A program made the position numbers and the translations under genes. A stretch of DNA of 64,000 bases from Spisula solida (lineage: Eukaryota; Mollusca; Bivalvia; Venerida; Mactridae), in contig OX365953.1 of the NCBI GenBank assembly GCA_947247005.1, positions 687,001-751,000 on the forward strand, read 5' to 3'. The notes beneath the pieces are model-generated. The model ran no database searches. It was not told the origin of the DNA and saw only the letters and a list, made by a program, of their open reading frames with translations. Below, piece after piece: positions 12,701 to 22,448 of this stretch. Position 1 is the first letter of the stretch, and each line of letters starts with the position of its first letter.

Positions 12701-15700
12701 CAAAGAAAAACCTTGTTAACACTCTTGAGGTCACATTTTATACATGATCTTAATGAAACTTGGGCACAATGTATGTCTCTATGAAATCTAGGTCAAGTTC
12801 ATAACTGGGTCATCTGGGGGTCAAAAACTAGGTCACCATGTCACATTGAAGAAAAATCTTGTTTATACTTTAGAGGTCACATTTTTTAACTCATCTTTAT
12901 TTAACCTGGCCTCAAAGTGTTTCACTGTTAAATCTAAATAAAATATTAAGGTCATAAATCATAACAAAAACTGATTCTGCCTAAACTGCTAGTCATCAGG
13001 TGAGCGCTATAGGGCCAATGACCCTCTTGTTAAGCTATACTATTTTCTTTATTTGTCGCCAAACTGATGCTAAATTTTATTTAACGTCAAATTTCAATTA
13101 CGTATTTCACGTTTACGCATATGAATTGATACATGCAATAACATATTACTAGATAAAGAATATCAAATTGAATATAATCTAATAAACAAGAGGGCCCAAA
13201 GGGCCCTAGGTCGCTCACCTGTCGAACTTGACCTAGATTTTGTAGAGATGATCATTGTGACCAAGTTTCATACAGATAAGGCCAATATTTTGACCTCTAG
13301 TGACTACACAAGGTTTTTATATGATTTGACTTAATGACCTAGTTTTTGACCCCAGATAAACCAATATCAAACTTGGCCTAGATTTTGTTGAGATGATCAT
13401 TGTGACCAAGTTTCATAAAGATAAGGTCGACATTGTAACCTCTAGTGACTACACAAGGTTTTTCTATGATTTAACCATGTGACCTAGTTTTTGACCCAAG
13501 ATGACCCAATATCAAACTTGACCTAGATATTGTTAAGATGATCATTGTGACCAAGTTTCATACAGATTAGGCCAATATTGTGACCTCTAGTGACTACACA
13601 AAGTTTTTCTATTATTTGACATTGTGACCTAGTTTTTGACCCCAGATGACCCAATATCAAACTTGACCTAGATTTGGTTGAGATGACCATTGTGACCAAG
13701 TTTCATAAAGATTGAGTCAAAATTGTGACCTCTAGTGACTACACAAGGTTTTTCTATGATTTGACCTAGTGACCTAGTTTTTGACCCCAGATGACCCCAT
13801 ATCAAACTTGGCCTAGATTTTGTTGGGATGATCATTGTGACCAAGTTTCATAAAGATTAGACCAAATTGTGACCTCTAGTGACTACACAAGGTTTTTCTA
13901 TGATTTGACCTTGTGACCTAGTTTTTAACCCCTTATGACCCAATATCGAACTTGACCTAGATTTTGTCAAGATGATCATTGTGACAAAGTTTCATAAAGA
14001 TTAAGTCAAAATTGTGACCTCTAGTGACTACACAAGGTTTTTCTATGATTTGACCTTGTGACCTAGTTTTTAACCCCGGATGACCCAATATCGAACTTGA
14101 CCTAGATTTTGTCGAGATGATCATTGTGACCAAGTTTCATAAAGATTAAGTCAAAATTGTGACCTCTAGTGACTACACAAGGTTTTTCTATGATTTGACC
14201 TTGTGACCTAGTTTTTGACCCCGGATGACCCAATATCGAACTTGACCTAGATTTTGTCGAGATGATCATTGTGACCAAGTTTCATAAAGATTAAGTCAAA
14301 ATTGTGACCTCTAGTGACTACACAAGGTTTTTCTATGATTTGACCTTGTGACCTAGTTTTTGACCCCGGATGACCCAATATCAAACTTGACCTAGATTTT
14401 GTCGAGATGATCATTGTGACCAAGTTTCATAAAGATTAAGTCAAAATTGTGACCTCTAGTGACTACACAAGGTTTTTCTATGATTTGACCTAGTGACCTA
14501 GTTTTTGACCCCAGATGACCCAATATCGAACTTGACCTAGATTTTGTTGAGATAATCATTGTGAACAAGTTTCATAAAGATTAAGTCAAAATTGTGACCT
14601 CTAGTGACTACACAAGGTTTTTCTATGATTTGACCTAGTGACCTAGTTTTTGACCCCGGATGACCCAATATCGAACTTGGCCTAGATTTTGTTGAGATAA
14701 TCATTGTGAACAAGTTTCATAAAGATTAAGTCAAAATTGTGACCTCTAGTGACTACACAAGGTTTTTCTATGATTTGACCTAGTGACCTAGTTTTTGACC
14801 CCGGATGACCCAATATCGAACTTGGCCTAGATTTTGTTGAGATGATCATTGTGACCAAGTTTCATAGAGATTAGGCTAAAATTGTGACCTCTAGTGTCTA
14901 CACAAGCCAATTGTTGACGGACGGACGACGGACGGACGACGGACGACGGACGGACGACGGACGACGGACGAAGAGTGATCACAAAAGCTCACTCTGTCAC
15001 TTTGTGACAGGTGAGCTAATAAACAGAAACGTTACAAAATGAAAATTACGCAAAACGTCATGCTCAACGGCAACGTCACAATTCATGACGCCATAAAATA
15101 GACAAGACGTAAATTTCATTGATAAAAATCGCGAATTATACGCGGAGATAAATTACACAGCCTAAATTCTACCATGATATACCGTTTATTAGATAACGCT
15201 TCGGCTCTATACGTTTACATGGAGCAAAATACAGACAGTGTTAGAATGTATGTTTTAGATTGGTTTATGAGAAGTTGATTGTACTTTTAGATTGGTTTAT
15301 GAGGAGTTAATTGTATGTTTTAGATTGGTTTATGAGAAGTTGATTGATTGTTTTAGATTGGTTTATGAAAAGTTGATGGATTGTTTTAGATTGGTTACTG
15401 AGAAGTTGATTGTATGTTTTAGATTGGTTTATGAGAAGTTAATTGATTGTTTAAGAGAAGTTGATGGATTGTTTAGATTGGTTTATGAGAAGTTAATTGA
15501 TTGTTTATGGGATGTTAATTGATTGTTTCAGATCGTTTTTTAAAAGTTGATTGTATATTTTAGACTAGTTTATGAGAAGGAACCATGTGCTGCAGGATAT
15601 ATCGTACATTGTTCAGGGAAACAGGTTGTATCAGCTTCAGCCAGGGAACCTGCAGTAGCCAAACATTTATATAGGTAAGAACTTATACATGTCATTAAAT

Positions 15701-17567
15701 GCCAGCCCCATAGGCTTCTCATGTGTGTTGAATACTGTGTCATAAAACAGGGCGGCCTAGAACTGGGAAAATGCCAAAATAATTATCTGCTGGAAAAAAT
15801 CGGTGAATTTCAAAATTGGGCAAAAATTGGTGAATTATCAGGACAATTACAAAAATTGGGGGATTTTTTTCCAAATCTACTGGTAGCTTCTCTTCATGAC
15901 ATTATTATATAGATGTATTTCCTCAAACAGATTGTTAGCAACATTTATTTATTAATGTACTATAAGTCATGACCCATAAACCATGACAAGTAAAGCTGGT
16001 AAGGTATGTATAAATAATGAGTTTGTTGGTGAACATATGACTATAAGGGGAGCTTAGGAGGCCATATTTTCAGCTTTATCTGAGATGCAATAGCTTACAT
16101 TTATGTAGTTCTAACATGAAAGGGATCAATCTCTGTACCACAAACATTTATTTCTTTGTGTTTTTCTCAAATTTATACGCTTCTTGAATTAGGGCAACAA
16201 TTTCATTAATTTCAAAATGGACAACTTGATGTTCTATGCACATATTGTCGTTTTGCTCAGCTCGGTAGATCGCGATCTACTCCACTTTGTTACTCTGTTC
16301 TTCATTCAAAAGAAGACATCTGTGCCACTGTACTTGAAATAATGTTTCTACGAAATGGTTGTTTTCACCAAAACTACGAAGTTTTGTCCCATTGAAATGA
16401 AATGAGTTTACAGTTCTTGAAATGTGTTTGCTTGTAGTTTGACGGATGTATCTTTTAAATACTTGAGAATGTTTTGCTTGTAGTTTGACGGATGTATCTT
16501 TTAAATACTTGAGAATGTTTTGCTTGTAGTTTGACGGATGCATCTTTTAAATACTTGAGAATGTTTTGCTTGTAGTTTGATGGATGCATCTTTTAAATAC
16601 TTGAGAATGTTTTGCTTGTAGTTTGACGGATGTATCTTTTAAATACTTGAGAATGTTTTGCTTGTAGTTTGACGGATGTATCTTTTAAATACTTGAGAAT
16701 GTTTTGCTTGTAGTTTGACGGATGTATCTTTTAAATACTTGAGAATGTTTTGCTTGTAGTTTGACGGATGCATCTTTTAAATACTTGAGAATGTTTTGCT
16801 TGTAGTTTGACGGATGCATCTTTTAAATACTTGAGAATGTTTTGCTTGTAGTTTGACGGATGCATCTTTTAAATACTTGAGAATGTTTTGCTTGTAGTTT
16901 GACGGATGCATCTTTTAAATACTTGAGAATGTTTTGCTTGTAGTTTGACGGATGTATCTTTTAAATACTTGAGAATGTTTTGCTTGTAGTTTGACGGATG
17001 TATCTTTTAAATACTTGAAAATGTTTTGCTTGTAGTTTGACGGATGTATCAGCCAGCTGGAATGTAGGACGTTTGTTGGGACGTAGAATGTTAGAAGCTG
17101 GTATAACCAATGTAGTATATGATGATATTCTTACAGACACCAACTCAGAAAAGGTAAGCAACACTGTGAATAAATACCTTAAGGTAGAAGGGTACTTTTA
17201 AAAAAAATTATGTAAAAAGAACGCAAAGTGATATCGTTTGCAACGTCGTAGCAAGGTCCTTCTGACATGATAAATGATGTACCATTGAATTGTAATAGCT
17301 TTCGGCAAGTTTACGATTTCTGTAAGTGCTTTGATATTTTGGTGCTCAGATGAGGGATAGAACCATGAAAAACACTTATTGAAGGATCTAACATGATGTG
17401 ATCTGATATTTCAGAAAGCGGCGTTCATTTCGGCATTGAAGGAGTGTACAATACAGTTCAGTGAGCCTGTGGAAGTCGTGCACAAAGATATTCCAGGGAT
17501 AAACTACGAGGGTTACAATCGACTCGACGAGAAGAAAGCTTATCAGACGGATTACCAGAAGCTTTAA
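3786..17567 (+). CDS. MRPL18: Mitochondrial ribosomal protein uL18m (MRPL18), six exons
   Basis: This is a component of the large mitoribosomal subunit; family members contact 5S-type RNA. Exons: 3786-3870, 4605-4704, 5208-5285, 15564-15674, 17036-17153 and 17415-17567. Every junction has GT/AG, and phases (1,2,2,2,0) join into 214 codons plus TAA. The N terminus (MNKLLSLRVISPALL, then RTRCISTSS) looks like a mitochondrial targeting peptide. Family landmarks follow: NPLFTNRNPRALEYL, KGWKYQSPRVDYYHK, GKQVVSASAREPAVAKHLYS, VGRLLGRRMLEAGI, and a tail ending DYQKL. Human MRPL18 is about 180 residues. Intron 3 is about 10.3 kb, swollen by nested transposons. Exons 4 and 5 are each preceded by a minisatellite made of their own acceptor. 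The gene is divergent from NLE1. Exon 1 is the least certain part, but its phase fits exactly. Confidence 0.88.
5523..5710. repeat. Perfect foldback, 57-bp arms, in MRPL18 intron 3
   Basis: The arm beginning ATTGACTTAAGCTAGTTATT at 5523 recurs as an exact reverse complement ending at 5710. All 57 bases match by eye, with a loop of about 74 bp. It probably is a miniature foldback element or a recent inverted duplication. It lies directly before the left half of the exon-4-acceptor minisatellite. Confidence 0.85.
5712..5892 (+). repeat. Left fragment of acceptor minisatellite (33-bp unit)
   Basis: About five copies of TTTATGAGAAGTTGATTG spaced by GTATGTTTTAGATTGG. This is the same unit as the array at 15247-15563, just before MRPL18 exon 4. 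The two fragments lie in the same intron and are separated by roughly 9.4 kb of transposon DNA, so one ancestral array was probably split by insertions. Confidence 0.8.
5903..6063. repeat. Foldback MITE-like element
   Basis: GATCGCTGTTTTGCGTGATA at the left is matched by its near-complement at the right end (TATCACGCAAAACTGCGATC). The inverted arms are about 70 bp and contain ATACCGGTGAA and TTCATATGCGTAG blocks. The short centre includes a GGCCGTAGGCC palindrome. No coding sequence is present. Confidence 0.8.
6365..6527 (-). repeat. 3' LTR of Gypsy element
   Basis: 163 bp, TG...CA ends. It matches 12202-12364 except near TGGTAGG/TGGTTGG and CGACCACG/TGATCACG. Confidence 0.9.
6956..8513 (-). 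pseudogene. Gypsy pol 3' part: RNase H end and integrase, frameshifted
   Basis: Reading from 8513 downward, the frame starts in the RNase H tail (YGRPVTVQNDHKPLE, LADALSRSI). It continues into the integrase HHCC zinc finger (H..HLGY, then NCEQCMELK) and the first catalytic Asp (VALDLFHLE). The frame is lost by a 1-nt slip near 7690-7705 and resumes at 7642 with the second Asp (SDGGPQF) and Glu (GKAESGVKIIKK), then a GPY/F-like C-terminal region. The DD35E residues are present but no longer in one frame. The upstream half of pol lies beyond the HINE insertion. Confidence 0.85.
8514..9807 (+). mobile_element. HINE/pearl-like element B inserted in Gypsy pol
   Basis: The head TTTAGCTCACCTGTCACAAA carries a GTCACAAAGTGAC hairpin and is followed by a TCCG/TCGTCCG microsatellite (8560-8610). 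About eight 145-bp core repeats come next, and the end reads AGGTGAGCGACCTAGGGCCC...CTCTTGTT with a GGGCCCTTTGGGCCC hairpin. The pol reading frame on either side would abut without a target-site duplication, inside a run of T. That is the behaviour expected of Helitron/Helentron-type insertion between T and T (inference). Confidence 0.75.
9808..11401 (-). pseudogene. Gypsy pol 5' part: zinc knuckle, protease, RT, RNase H
   Basis: A cysteine-rich segment (CKFCGRSH ... CNNCKGRNH) starts immediately after the Gag stop codon and in the same frame. Then come an aspartic protease with a FQLDSAAD active site (Ala where many relatives have Gly), RT with RICIDPQALN, FSKLDVKEAFWHV, RLPFGL and an IADD catalytic box, and an RNase H start (QTDSSQFGLGAVI). 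The frame is cut at about 9807 by HINE B, which adds a spurious tail. About 530 residues stay uninterrupted. Confidence 0.88.
11405..12046 (-). CDS. Gypsy Gag, 213 residues
   Basis: This is a capsid-type Gag with the retrotransposon gag motif region (FKTWKRSVEICLTASG, ENPTHVLSMIEKYCNPRQ, FGTELRARAKSCNFG, RMIRDKIVFS). It is followed by a Gln/Lys-rich tail. It ends at TAA (11405-11407), and the next codons in the same frame encode the zinc knuckle of pol. The start ATG at 12046 lies 156 bp inside the right LTR, a normal leader length. It would form the particle shell in the cytoplasm if expressed. Confidence 0.85.
   Translation of the reverse strand: MATAPPVVHHINSNLRLPCELNITSGNVSENFKTWKRSVEICLTASGIKSLDDAVQTATIINCGGENLIRVYEHFDWDGQDKENPTHVLSMIEKYCNPRQNEVAESHKFWSTNYCEPFDQFGTELRARAKSCNFGDKEDRMIRDKIVFSTSGKVQQLLLRDDDLNLRKAIRICQSYEQANKQVEQMNNLQVDSKINKAKMNKPQQPAKSAENK
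12202..12364 (-). repeat. 5' LTR of Gypsy element
   Basis: 163 bp. It is flanked outward by GTAAC and inward (minus strand) by TGGTGGCAGCGG, a putative tRNA primer site ending in the complement of CCA. Confidence 0.9.
13185..15018 (-). mobile_element. HINE/pearl-like element C, about 11 core repeats
   Basis: It starts AACAAGAGGGCCCAAAGGGC (hairpin) and TAGGTCGCTCACCTGTCG. Core repeats of about 145 bp, rich in TGACC, run to about 14910. Then come GACGGACGGACGACGG microsatellite DNA (14916-14970) and a GTCACTTTGTGAC hairpin ending in GGTGAGCTA. It is a complete element inside MRPL18 intron 3 on the antisense strand of the gene. Confidence 0.75.
15247..15563 (+). repeat. Minisatellite built from MRPL18 exon-4 acceptor
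   Basis: About nine copies of a 33-34 bp unit, GTTTTAGATTGGTTTATGAG plus AAGTTGATTGTAT. The real junction reads TTTTAG|ACTAGTTTATGAGAAGG, so each unit holds the acceptor AG and about 17 bases like the exon start. In the exon's own frame the copies read RLVYEKLIDCF, and the exon begins (K)LVYEKEPC. The frame is open from 15292 to 15522. Confidence 0.85.
16424..17035 (+). repeat. Minisatellite built from MRPL18 exon-5 acceptor, 13 copies
   Basis: A 46-bp unit (GTTTTGCTTGTAGTTTGACG, then GATGTATC and TTTTAAATACTTGAGAAT) is repeated about 13 times almost without change; the main variant is GATGTATC/GATGCATC. The last copy runs straight into the real junction GCTTGTAG|TTTGACGGATGTATC. The first 15 coding bases of exon 5 and its acceptor are thus present in every unit. 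The unit length is not a multiple of three, so use of an upstream acceptor would change frame. Confidence 0.92.
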
Positions 17568-17800
17568 TTAATTTACTCCACAAGTTTTATTACCGTGGTT
17601 ACCTGAGTGTTTTGGATGAAAGGAACAAATGAGAGAAAAATATATCTTATGTCAATAACATTCATGAATTTTATGAGTAAATCCCCAATTTTGAAATGAG
17701 AAATGTATATAAGGAGACCGTTAACATGGGCGAGCGCTACGTAGCACTTTCCACGGAGGTAATCCTTGCCTTCTATATTTAATTGAACGGGAGGTAACTG

Positions 17801-17806
17801 AATAAA
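17801..17806 (+). terminator. Candidate MRPL18 poly(A) signal
   Basis: AATAAA lies 234 bp past the stop codon. It is the first canonical hexamer noticed in the 3' flank. No transcript support is available. Confidence 0.4.
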
Positions 17807-18366
17807 GGCCCTCGGTAGCGCTTTGCTTAGGCAACGGACCCCAGCACTCCATGGTCATCTATAATGCGAGTCACGCGTATTTTAGTATTTTTCTCTCACA
17901 GTTTCCTCGCTGATCAAAACAAATAATTCAATTTCTTTGTTATTTCCATAATTACATGCTTAGTAAATGATTATGAAAATTATCCGTATTGTTTGTATGT
18001 TTTTAAAGACCAGGGTACTATTTCATCAAAGCACTTACGAAAATCTTAAATTTACGTCCGTGCGTCACACTTTTGTCGGGGCAAAAACTTGAAAAGTATT
18101 AGAGATATCAATATGAAACTTCATAGGTGGATACACCTCATTGATTGGAAGTGCAGTGCACAAGAACCATAACTCTTGACTGCATATTTTTTTAGTTATT
18201 CCCCTTTGTAATTTTTCATACTTAATTCATGTCAGGGCCATAACTTGAACAGTATTAGAGATATCAATTTGAAACTTCATAGGAGAATAGACCTCATTGA
18301 GAGGAAGTGCAGTGCACAAGAACCATAACTCTTGATTGCACATTTTTTTAGTTATTCCCCTTAGTA

Positions 18367-21300
18367 TTTTTTAGCTCACCTGAGCACGAAGTGCTCACTG
18401 GTGAGCTTTTAGGATAGGTGGCTGTCCGGCGTCCGTCGTCGTCCGTCAACAATTCCTTTAAATGACTTCTTCTCCTAAACCAATTGATGGAATTTAACCA
18501 AATTTCACAGGAATGATCCTTGGGTGGTCCTCTTTCAAAGTTGTTCAAATGGTTCTGGTTAATTTATTAATTAGGTCACAGGAGCTAAAAATAGATTTTA
18601 AAAGTGAAAACTTAAAAAATCTTCTTCTCTGAAACCACAGGGCCTACAGCTTTGATATTTTGCATGAAGCTTCATCATGAGATCCTCTACAAAGGTTGTT
18701 AAAATTTTGCCCCTGGGGTCAAAACTGCACCCGTCCCGGGGGTCACTTGTTTTGCAATAGAGTTATAGAGAAAAATCTTTGAAAATCTTTTCCTCTGAAA
18801 CCACAAGACCTACAACTTTGATATTTTGCATGTAACATCATAATTATTGGGGTCCTCTAACAAGATTGTACAAATTTTACCCCCATGGGGTTAAAATAGC
18901 CCCCTACCCCAGTCACTATGTTATTGTAGAAAACTTTGAAAATCTTCTCTTATACCACAATGCAGACTCCCACTGACCTCACATTTAGATAAGAAATAAT
19001 GTTGGATATTTCTTTCTTGCTGACATTAATGACTTTTCAATGAGATATACTAAACCCTGACTCTGGTATCTGAATTCAAACATGTGTAGACCATCTGGTC
19101 ATTTGTTCAGTCAGTAGGAGAAGTTTATTGTGTGTTCAGCTAGTTAATGGTCAGTTATGTCACCTTACAGTTATGCTAGCATATCAGGTTACATGAGCCT
19201 GCCAGGTATTACAAGACTAGATAATCAGGCCCAAAATAAAATGTAGCTATACATGGAAGAAGTTGATTTATTTGATAAAATATTAAGCAAATTGCTTTAT
19301 ATTTAGATCATCTAACAAATCATTAATGAAAATTATACAATTGTAGTCAATTAAGAAAATTGTATGTTTTACAGTATCAAGCTTGTACCATGTTTGTTAA
19401 GCAAACGTTGTCTTATAATTATAATCAATTTGATTATTTCAATCCATTATTTCACAAAATATCATGCCCATAAAGTGTATATATTTGCATACAAGTTAGT
19501 TGTGTTTTATATTCTTCCACCAAATATATCCCTCAATCTAAGGCTAACCTTAATAAATTCTTTGGTTGGAGTTACTCTATCTACTCACGAAAATCCCAGC
19601 AACATATTTGGCCTTCAGGAGACATTTTTAGCTCACCTGTCACAAAGTGACAAGGTGAGCTTTTGTGATCGCTCTTCGTCCACAATTGCTTGTGAACACA
19701 CTAGAGGTCACAAATTTAGCCTAATCTTTATGAAACTTGGTCACAATGATCATCTCAACAAAATCTAGGTCAAGTTCGATATTGGGTCATCTGGGGTCAA
19801 AAACTAGGTCACTAGGTCAAATCATAGAAAAACCTTGTGAACACATTAGAGGTCACAATTTTGACTTAATCTTTATGAAACTTGATCACAATGATCATCT
19901 CTATAAAATCTAGGTCAAGTTCGATATTGGGTCATCTGGGGTCAAAAACTAGGTCACTAGGTCAAATCATAGAAAAACCTTGTGAACACATTAGAGGTCA
20001 CAATTTTGACTTAATCTTTATGAAACTTGATCACAATGATCATCTCTATAAAATCTAGGTTAAGTTCGATATTGGGTCATCCGGGGTCAAAAACTAGGTC
20101 ACTAGGTCAAATCATAGAAAAACCTTGTGAACACATTAGAGGTCACAATTTTGACTTAATCTTTATGAAACTTGATCACAATGATCATCTCTATAAAATC
20201 TAGGTCAAGTTCGATATTGGGTCATCCGGGGTCATAAACTAGGTCACAAGGTCAAATCATAGATAAACCTTGTGTAGTCACTAGAGGTCACAATTTTGGT
20301 CTAATATTTATGAAACTTGGTCACAATGATCATCTCGACAAAATCTAGGTCAAGTTCGATATTGGGTCATCTGGGGTGAAAAACTAGGTCACAAGGTCAA
20401 ATCATAGATAAACCTTGTGTAGTCACTAGAGGTCACAATTTTGGTCTAATCTTTATGAGACTTGGTCACAATGATCATCGCAATAAAATCCAGGTCAAGT
20501 GCGATAATGGGTCATCTGGGGTCAAAAACTAGGTCACAAGGTCAAATAATAGAAAAACCTTGTGTAGTCACTAGAGGTCACAGTTTTAGCATAATCTTTA
20601 CGAAACTTGGTCACAATGATCTACACAACCAAATCTAGGTCAAGTTTGATATTGGGTCATCCGGGGTCAAAAACTAGGTCACAAGATCAAATCATAGAAA
20701 AACCTTGTGTAGTCACTAGAGGTCCCAGTTTTGGCCTGATCTTTACGAAACTTAGTCACAATGATCATAACAACAAAATCGAGGTCGAGGTTGATAATGG
20801 GTCATCTGGGGTCAAAAACTAGGTCACAAGGTCAAATCATAGAAATACCTTGCGTAGTCACTAGAGGTCACAATTTTTGTCTAATCTTTATGAAACTCGG
20901 TCACAATGATCATCTCAAAAAAATCTAGATCAAGTTCGATATTGGGTCATCTGGGGTCAAAAACTAGGTCACAAGGTCAAATAATAGAAAAACCTAGTGT
21001 AGTCACTAGAGGTCACAGTTTTGGCCTGATCTTTACGAAACTTGGTCACAATGATCATCTCAACAAAATCTAGGTCAAGTCCGATATTGGTTTATCTGGG
21101 GTCAAAAACTAGGTCATTAGGTCAAATCATATAAAAACCTTTTGTAGTCACTAGAGGTCACAATATTTGCCTAATCTGTATAAAACTTGGTCACAATGAT
21201 CATCTTAACAAAATCTAGGTTAAATTCGAAAGGTGAGCGACCTAGGGCCCTTTGGGCCCTCTTGTTTACTTTAATGAGATTATTAAGTGTTCGTAAAAAA

Positions 21301-21737
21301 TAATTAAAAACATTCCCTACTTACCTACCCGCCTAAACATTTCTGTGTAACTCCAAACAAAGAATTTTTTAAGGTCAGCCTGAGATATTTGGGGTAAATT
21401 GCTTTCTACATGTCAGCTGTCTGGTACACTAAATGGTTTCAGATCAATAACTCGAGAACAGTTTGGCCTAAGATCATCAAACTTTGCTTTGAGGTTGGTT
21501 ATCATCAATAGATGACCCCTATAATGTTTTTTGAGGTCATTAAATAAACAGATAAGGTCATTAACCTTAAACATAATTATCATAGAGGCATATCCTACTA
21601 TTCCGGAATAATCCGAGAATCAGGATTAGCTGCACTAAAAAAAATGAACTTCTATGTAGAAAAAGTTCATTTCTCGACTTAACATCACTCGAATATTACT
21701 CAGGTGAGCGATCCAGGGCCTTCTGGGCCCTCTTGTT
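18367..21737 (+). mobile_element. HINE-like element F (GAGCAC subfamily), hosting D
   Basis: The head TTTTAGCTCACCTGAGCACG with a GAGCACGAAGTGCTC hairpin is followed by CCGTCGTCGTCCGTC. The body (18440-19625) is different and includes CTTCTTCTCCTAAACCAATT and repeated CTGAAACCACA/CTTTGATATTTTGCATG blocks. The body resumes at 21268 and ends AGGTGAGCGATCCAGGGCC...CTCTTGTT at 21737. Element D lies between. Confidence 0.65.
19626..21267 (+). mobile_element. HINE/pearl-like element D, about 11 core repeats
   Basis: The GTCACAAAGTGAC head hairpin is followed by a short CTTCGTCC stretch (the microsatellite is nearly lost) and 145-bp core repeats. The tail AAATTCGAAAGGTGAGCGAC and GGGCCCTTTGGGCCC hairpin end at about 21267. 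Several copies hold the direct repeat AGGTCACTAGGTCA. It is almost a mirror image of element E. Confidence 0.75.
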
Positions 21738-22261
21738 TATATTTATTTCTTGTCTGGGCCATAACTTGAACAGTATTTGAGATATCAATTTGAAACTTCA
21801 TAGGTTAATAGACCTCATTGAGGGAAAGTGCAGTGCACAAGAACCATAACTCTTGATTGTATATTTTTTTAGTTATTCCCCTTAGTAATTTTTCATACTT
21901 AATTCTTGTCCGGGCCATAACTTGAACAGTATTTGAGATATCAATTTGAAACTTCATAAGTGTATAGACCTCATTGAGAGGAAGTGCACTGTACAAGAAC
22001 CATAACTCTTGATTGTATATTTTCGGAGTAATTATGGCCTTTTGTAATTTTTCATACTTAATTCTTGTCCCGGCCATAACTAAACAGTTTTGGATATATT
22101 AATTTGAAAATTCATAGATAAATAAATCTTATTATTACAGTGCAGTTGCAAAGAATAATAACACATTTTTTAGCATTATTTTTGTGACAAACCCCCCATG
22201 GGGAGCATAACCTGTCTGTGATGGCTCTTGTTTTTGAGAGCAAGAAGTTGTAATAATGCTT

Positions 22262-22411
22262 AGAATATAACCTACATTATGAGCCAATGAAAACGCCGCA
22301 TTTTGGCGGTTAACTGAAAATTTAATCATTAAAATTTTCTCTTCACAGACTGTACGTCATGCGTTGGCGCTACTTTCTATCGGCCAATCAGAATGCAGAA
22401 TGTTATATTCT
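22262..22411. mobile_element. MITE-like palindromic element, 150 bp
   Basis: Ends AGAATATAAC and GTTATATTCT are perfect inverted repeats. Internal CCAAT blocks lie near both ends, and the centre contains CCGCATTTTGGCGG. Related inverted sequence (GTTAGAATATATTAAG / CTTAATATGTTCTAAC) flanks element E at 22419-22448 and 24140-24175. Confidence 0.6.
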
Positions 22412-22448
22412 AAGTTAGTTAGAATATATTAAGTAAATTTTAATGACT

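Larger units (their letters stand above)
6182..13031 (+). mobile_element. HINE/pearl-like element A, interrupted by LTR element
   Basis: The head TTTTAGCTCACCTGAGCACG holds a GAGCACGAAGTGCTC hairpin and is followed by CCGTC-rich DNA and a 5' partial core repeat up to 6364. The body resumes at 12365 with about four GGTCA-rich core repeats and ends AGGTGAGCGCTATAGGGCC...CCTCTTGTT. The halves rejoin exactly once the 6.0-kb LTR element and one GTAAC target duplication are removed. It represents the GAGCAC-hairpin subfamily. Architecture (core repeats, CCGT microsatellite, terminal hairpins) matches bivalve pearl/HINE elements; the family name is inference. Confidence 0.7.
18046..22205 (-). mobile_element. 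Hairpin/tandem-repeat element G, hosting nested elements
   Basis: About 145-bp repeats (GGGCCATAACTTGAACAGTA, TTTGAAACTTCATAG, GTGCAGTGCACAAGAACCAT) run from about 18046 to 18366 and continue at 21738-22130. The right end is CCCCATGGGGAGCATAA. The two parts are separated by element F. The same family occurs in opposite orientation at 61671-62530. The left boundary is eroded. Confidence 0.65.

Noticed and set aside
13179..15024. 9-bp direct repeat CTAATAAAC on both sides of HINE C as target duplication
   Set aside because: Part of it overlaps the conserved element ends (AAC.AAG and GAGCTA). Other copies show no duplication, so coincidence is likely.
15721..15912. 63-codon frame after MRPL18 exon 4
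   Set aside because: It lies in intron 4, has no family motif, and the exon-4 to exon-5 junction phase is already satisfied.
20607..20822. 71-codon frame, nearly repeated at 22893-23108 on the other strand
   Set aside because: It falls in 145-bp HINE core repeats. The similarity comes from D and E being copies of each other, not from coding constraint.
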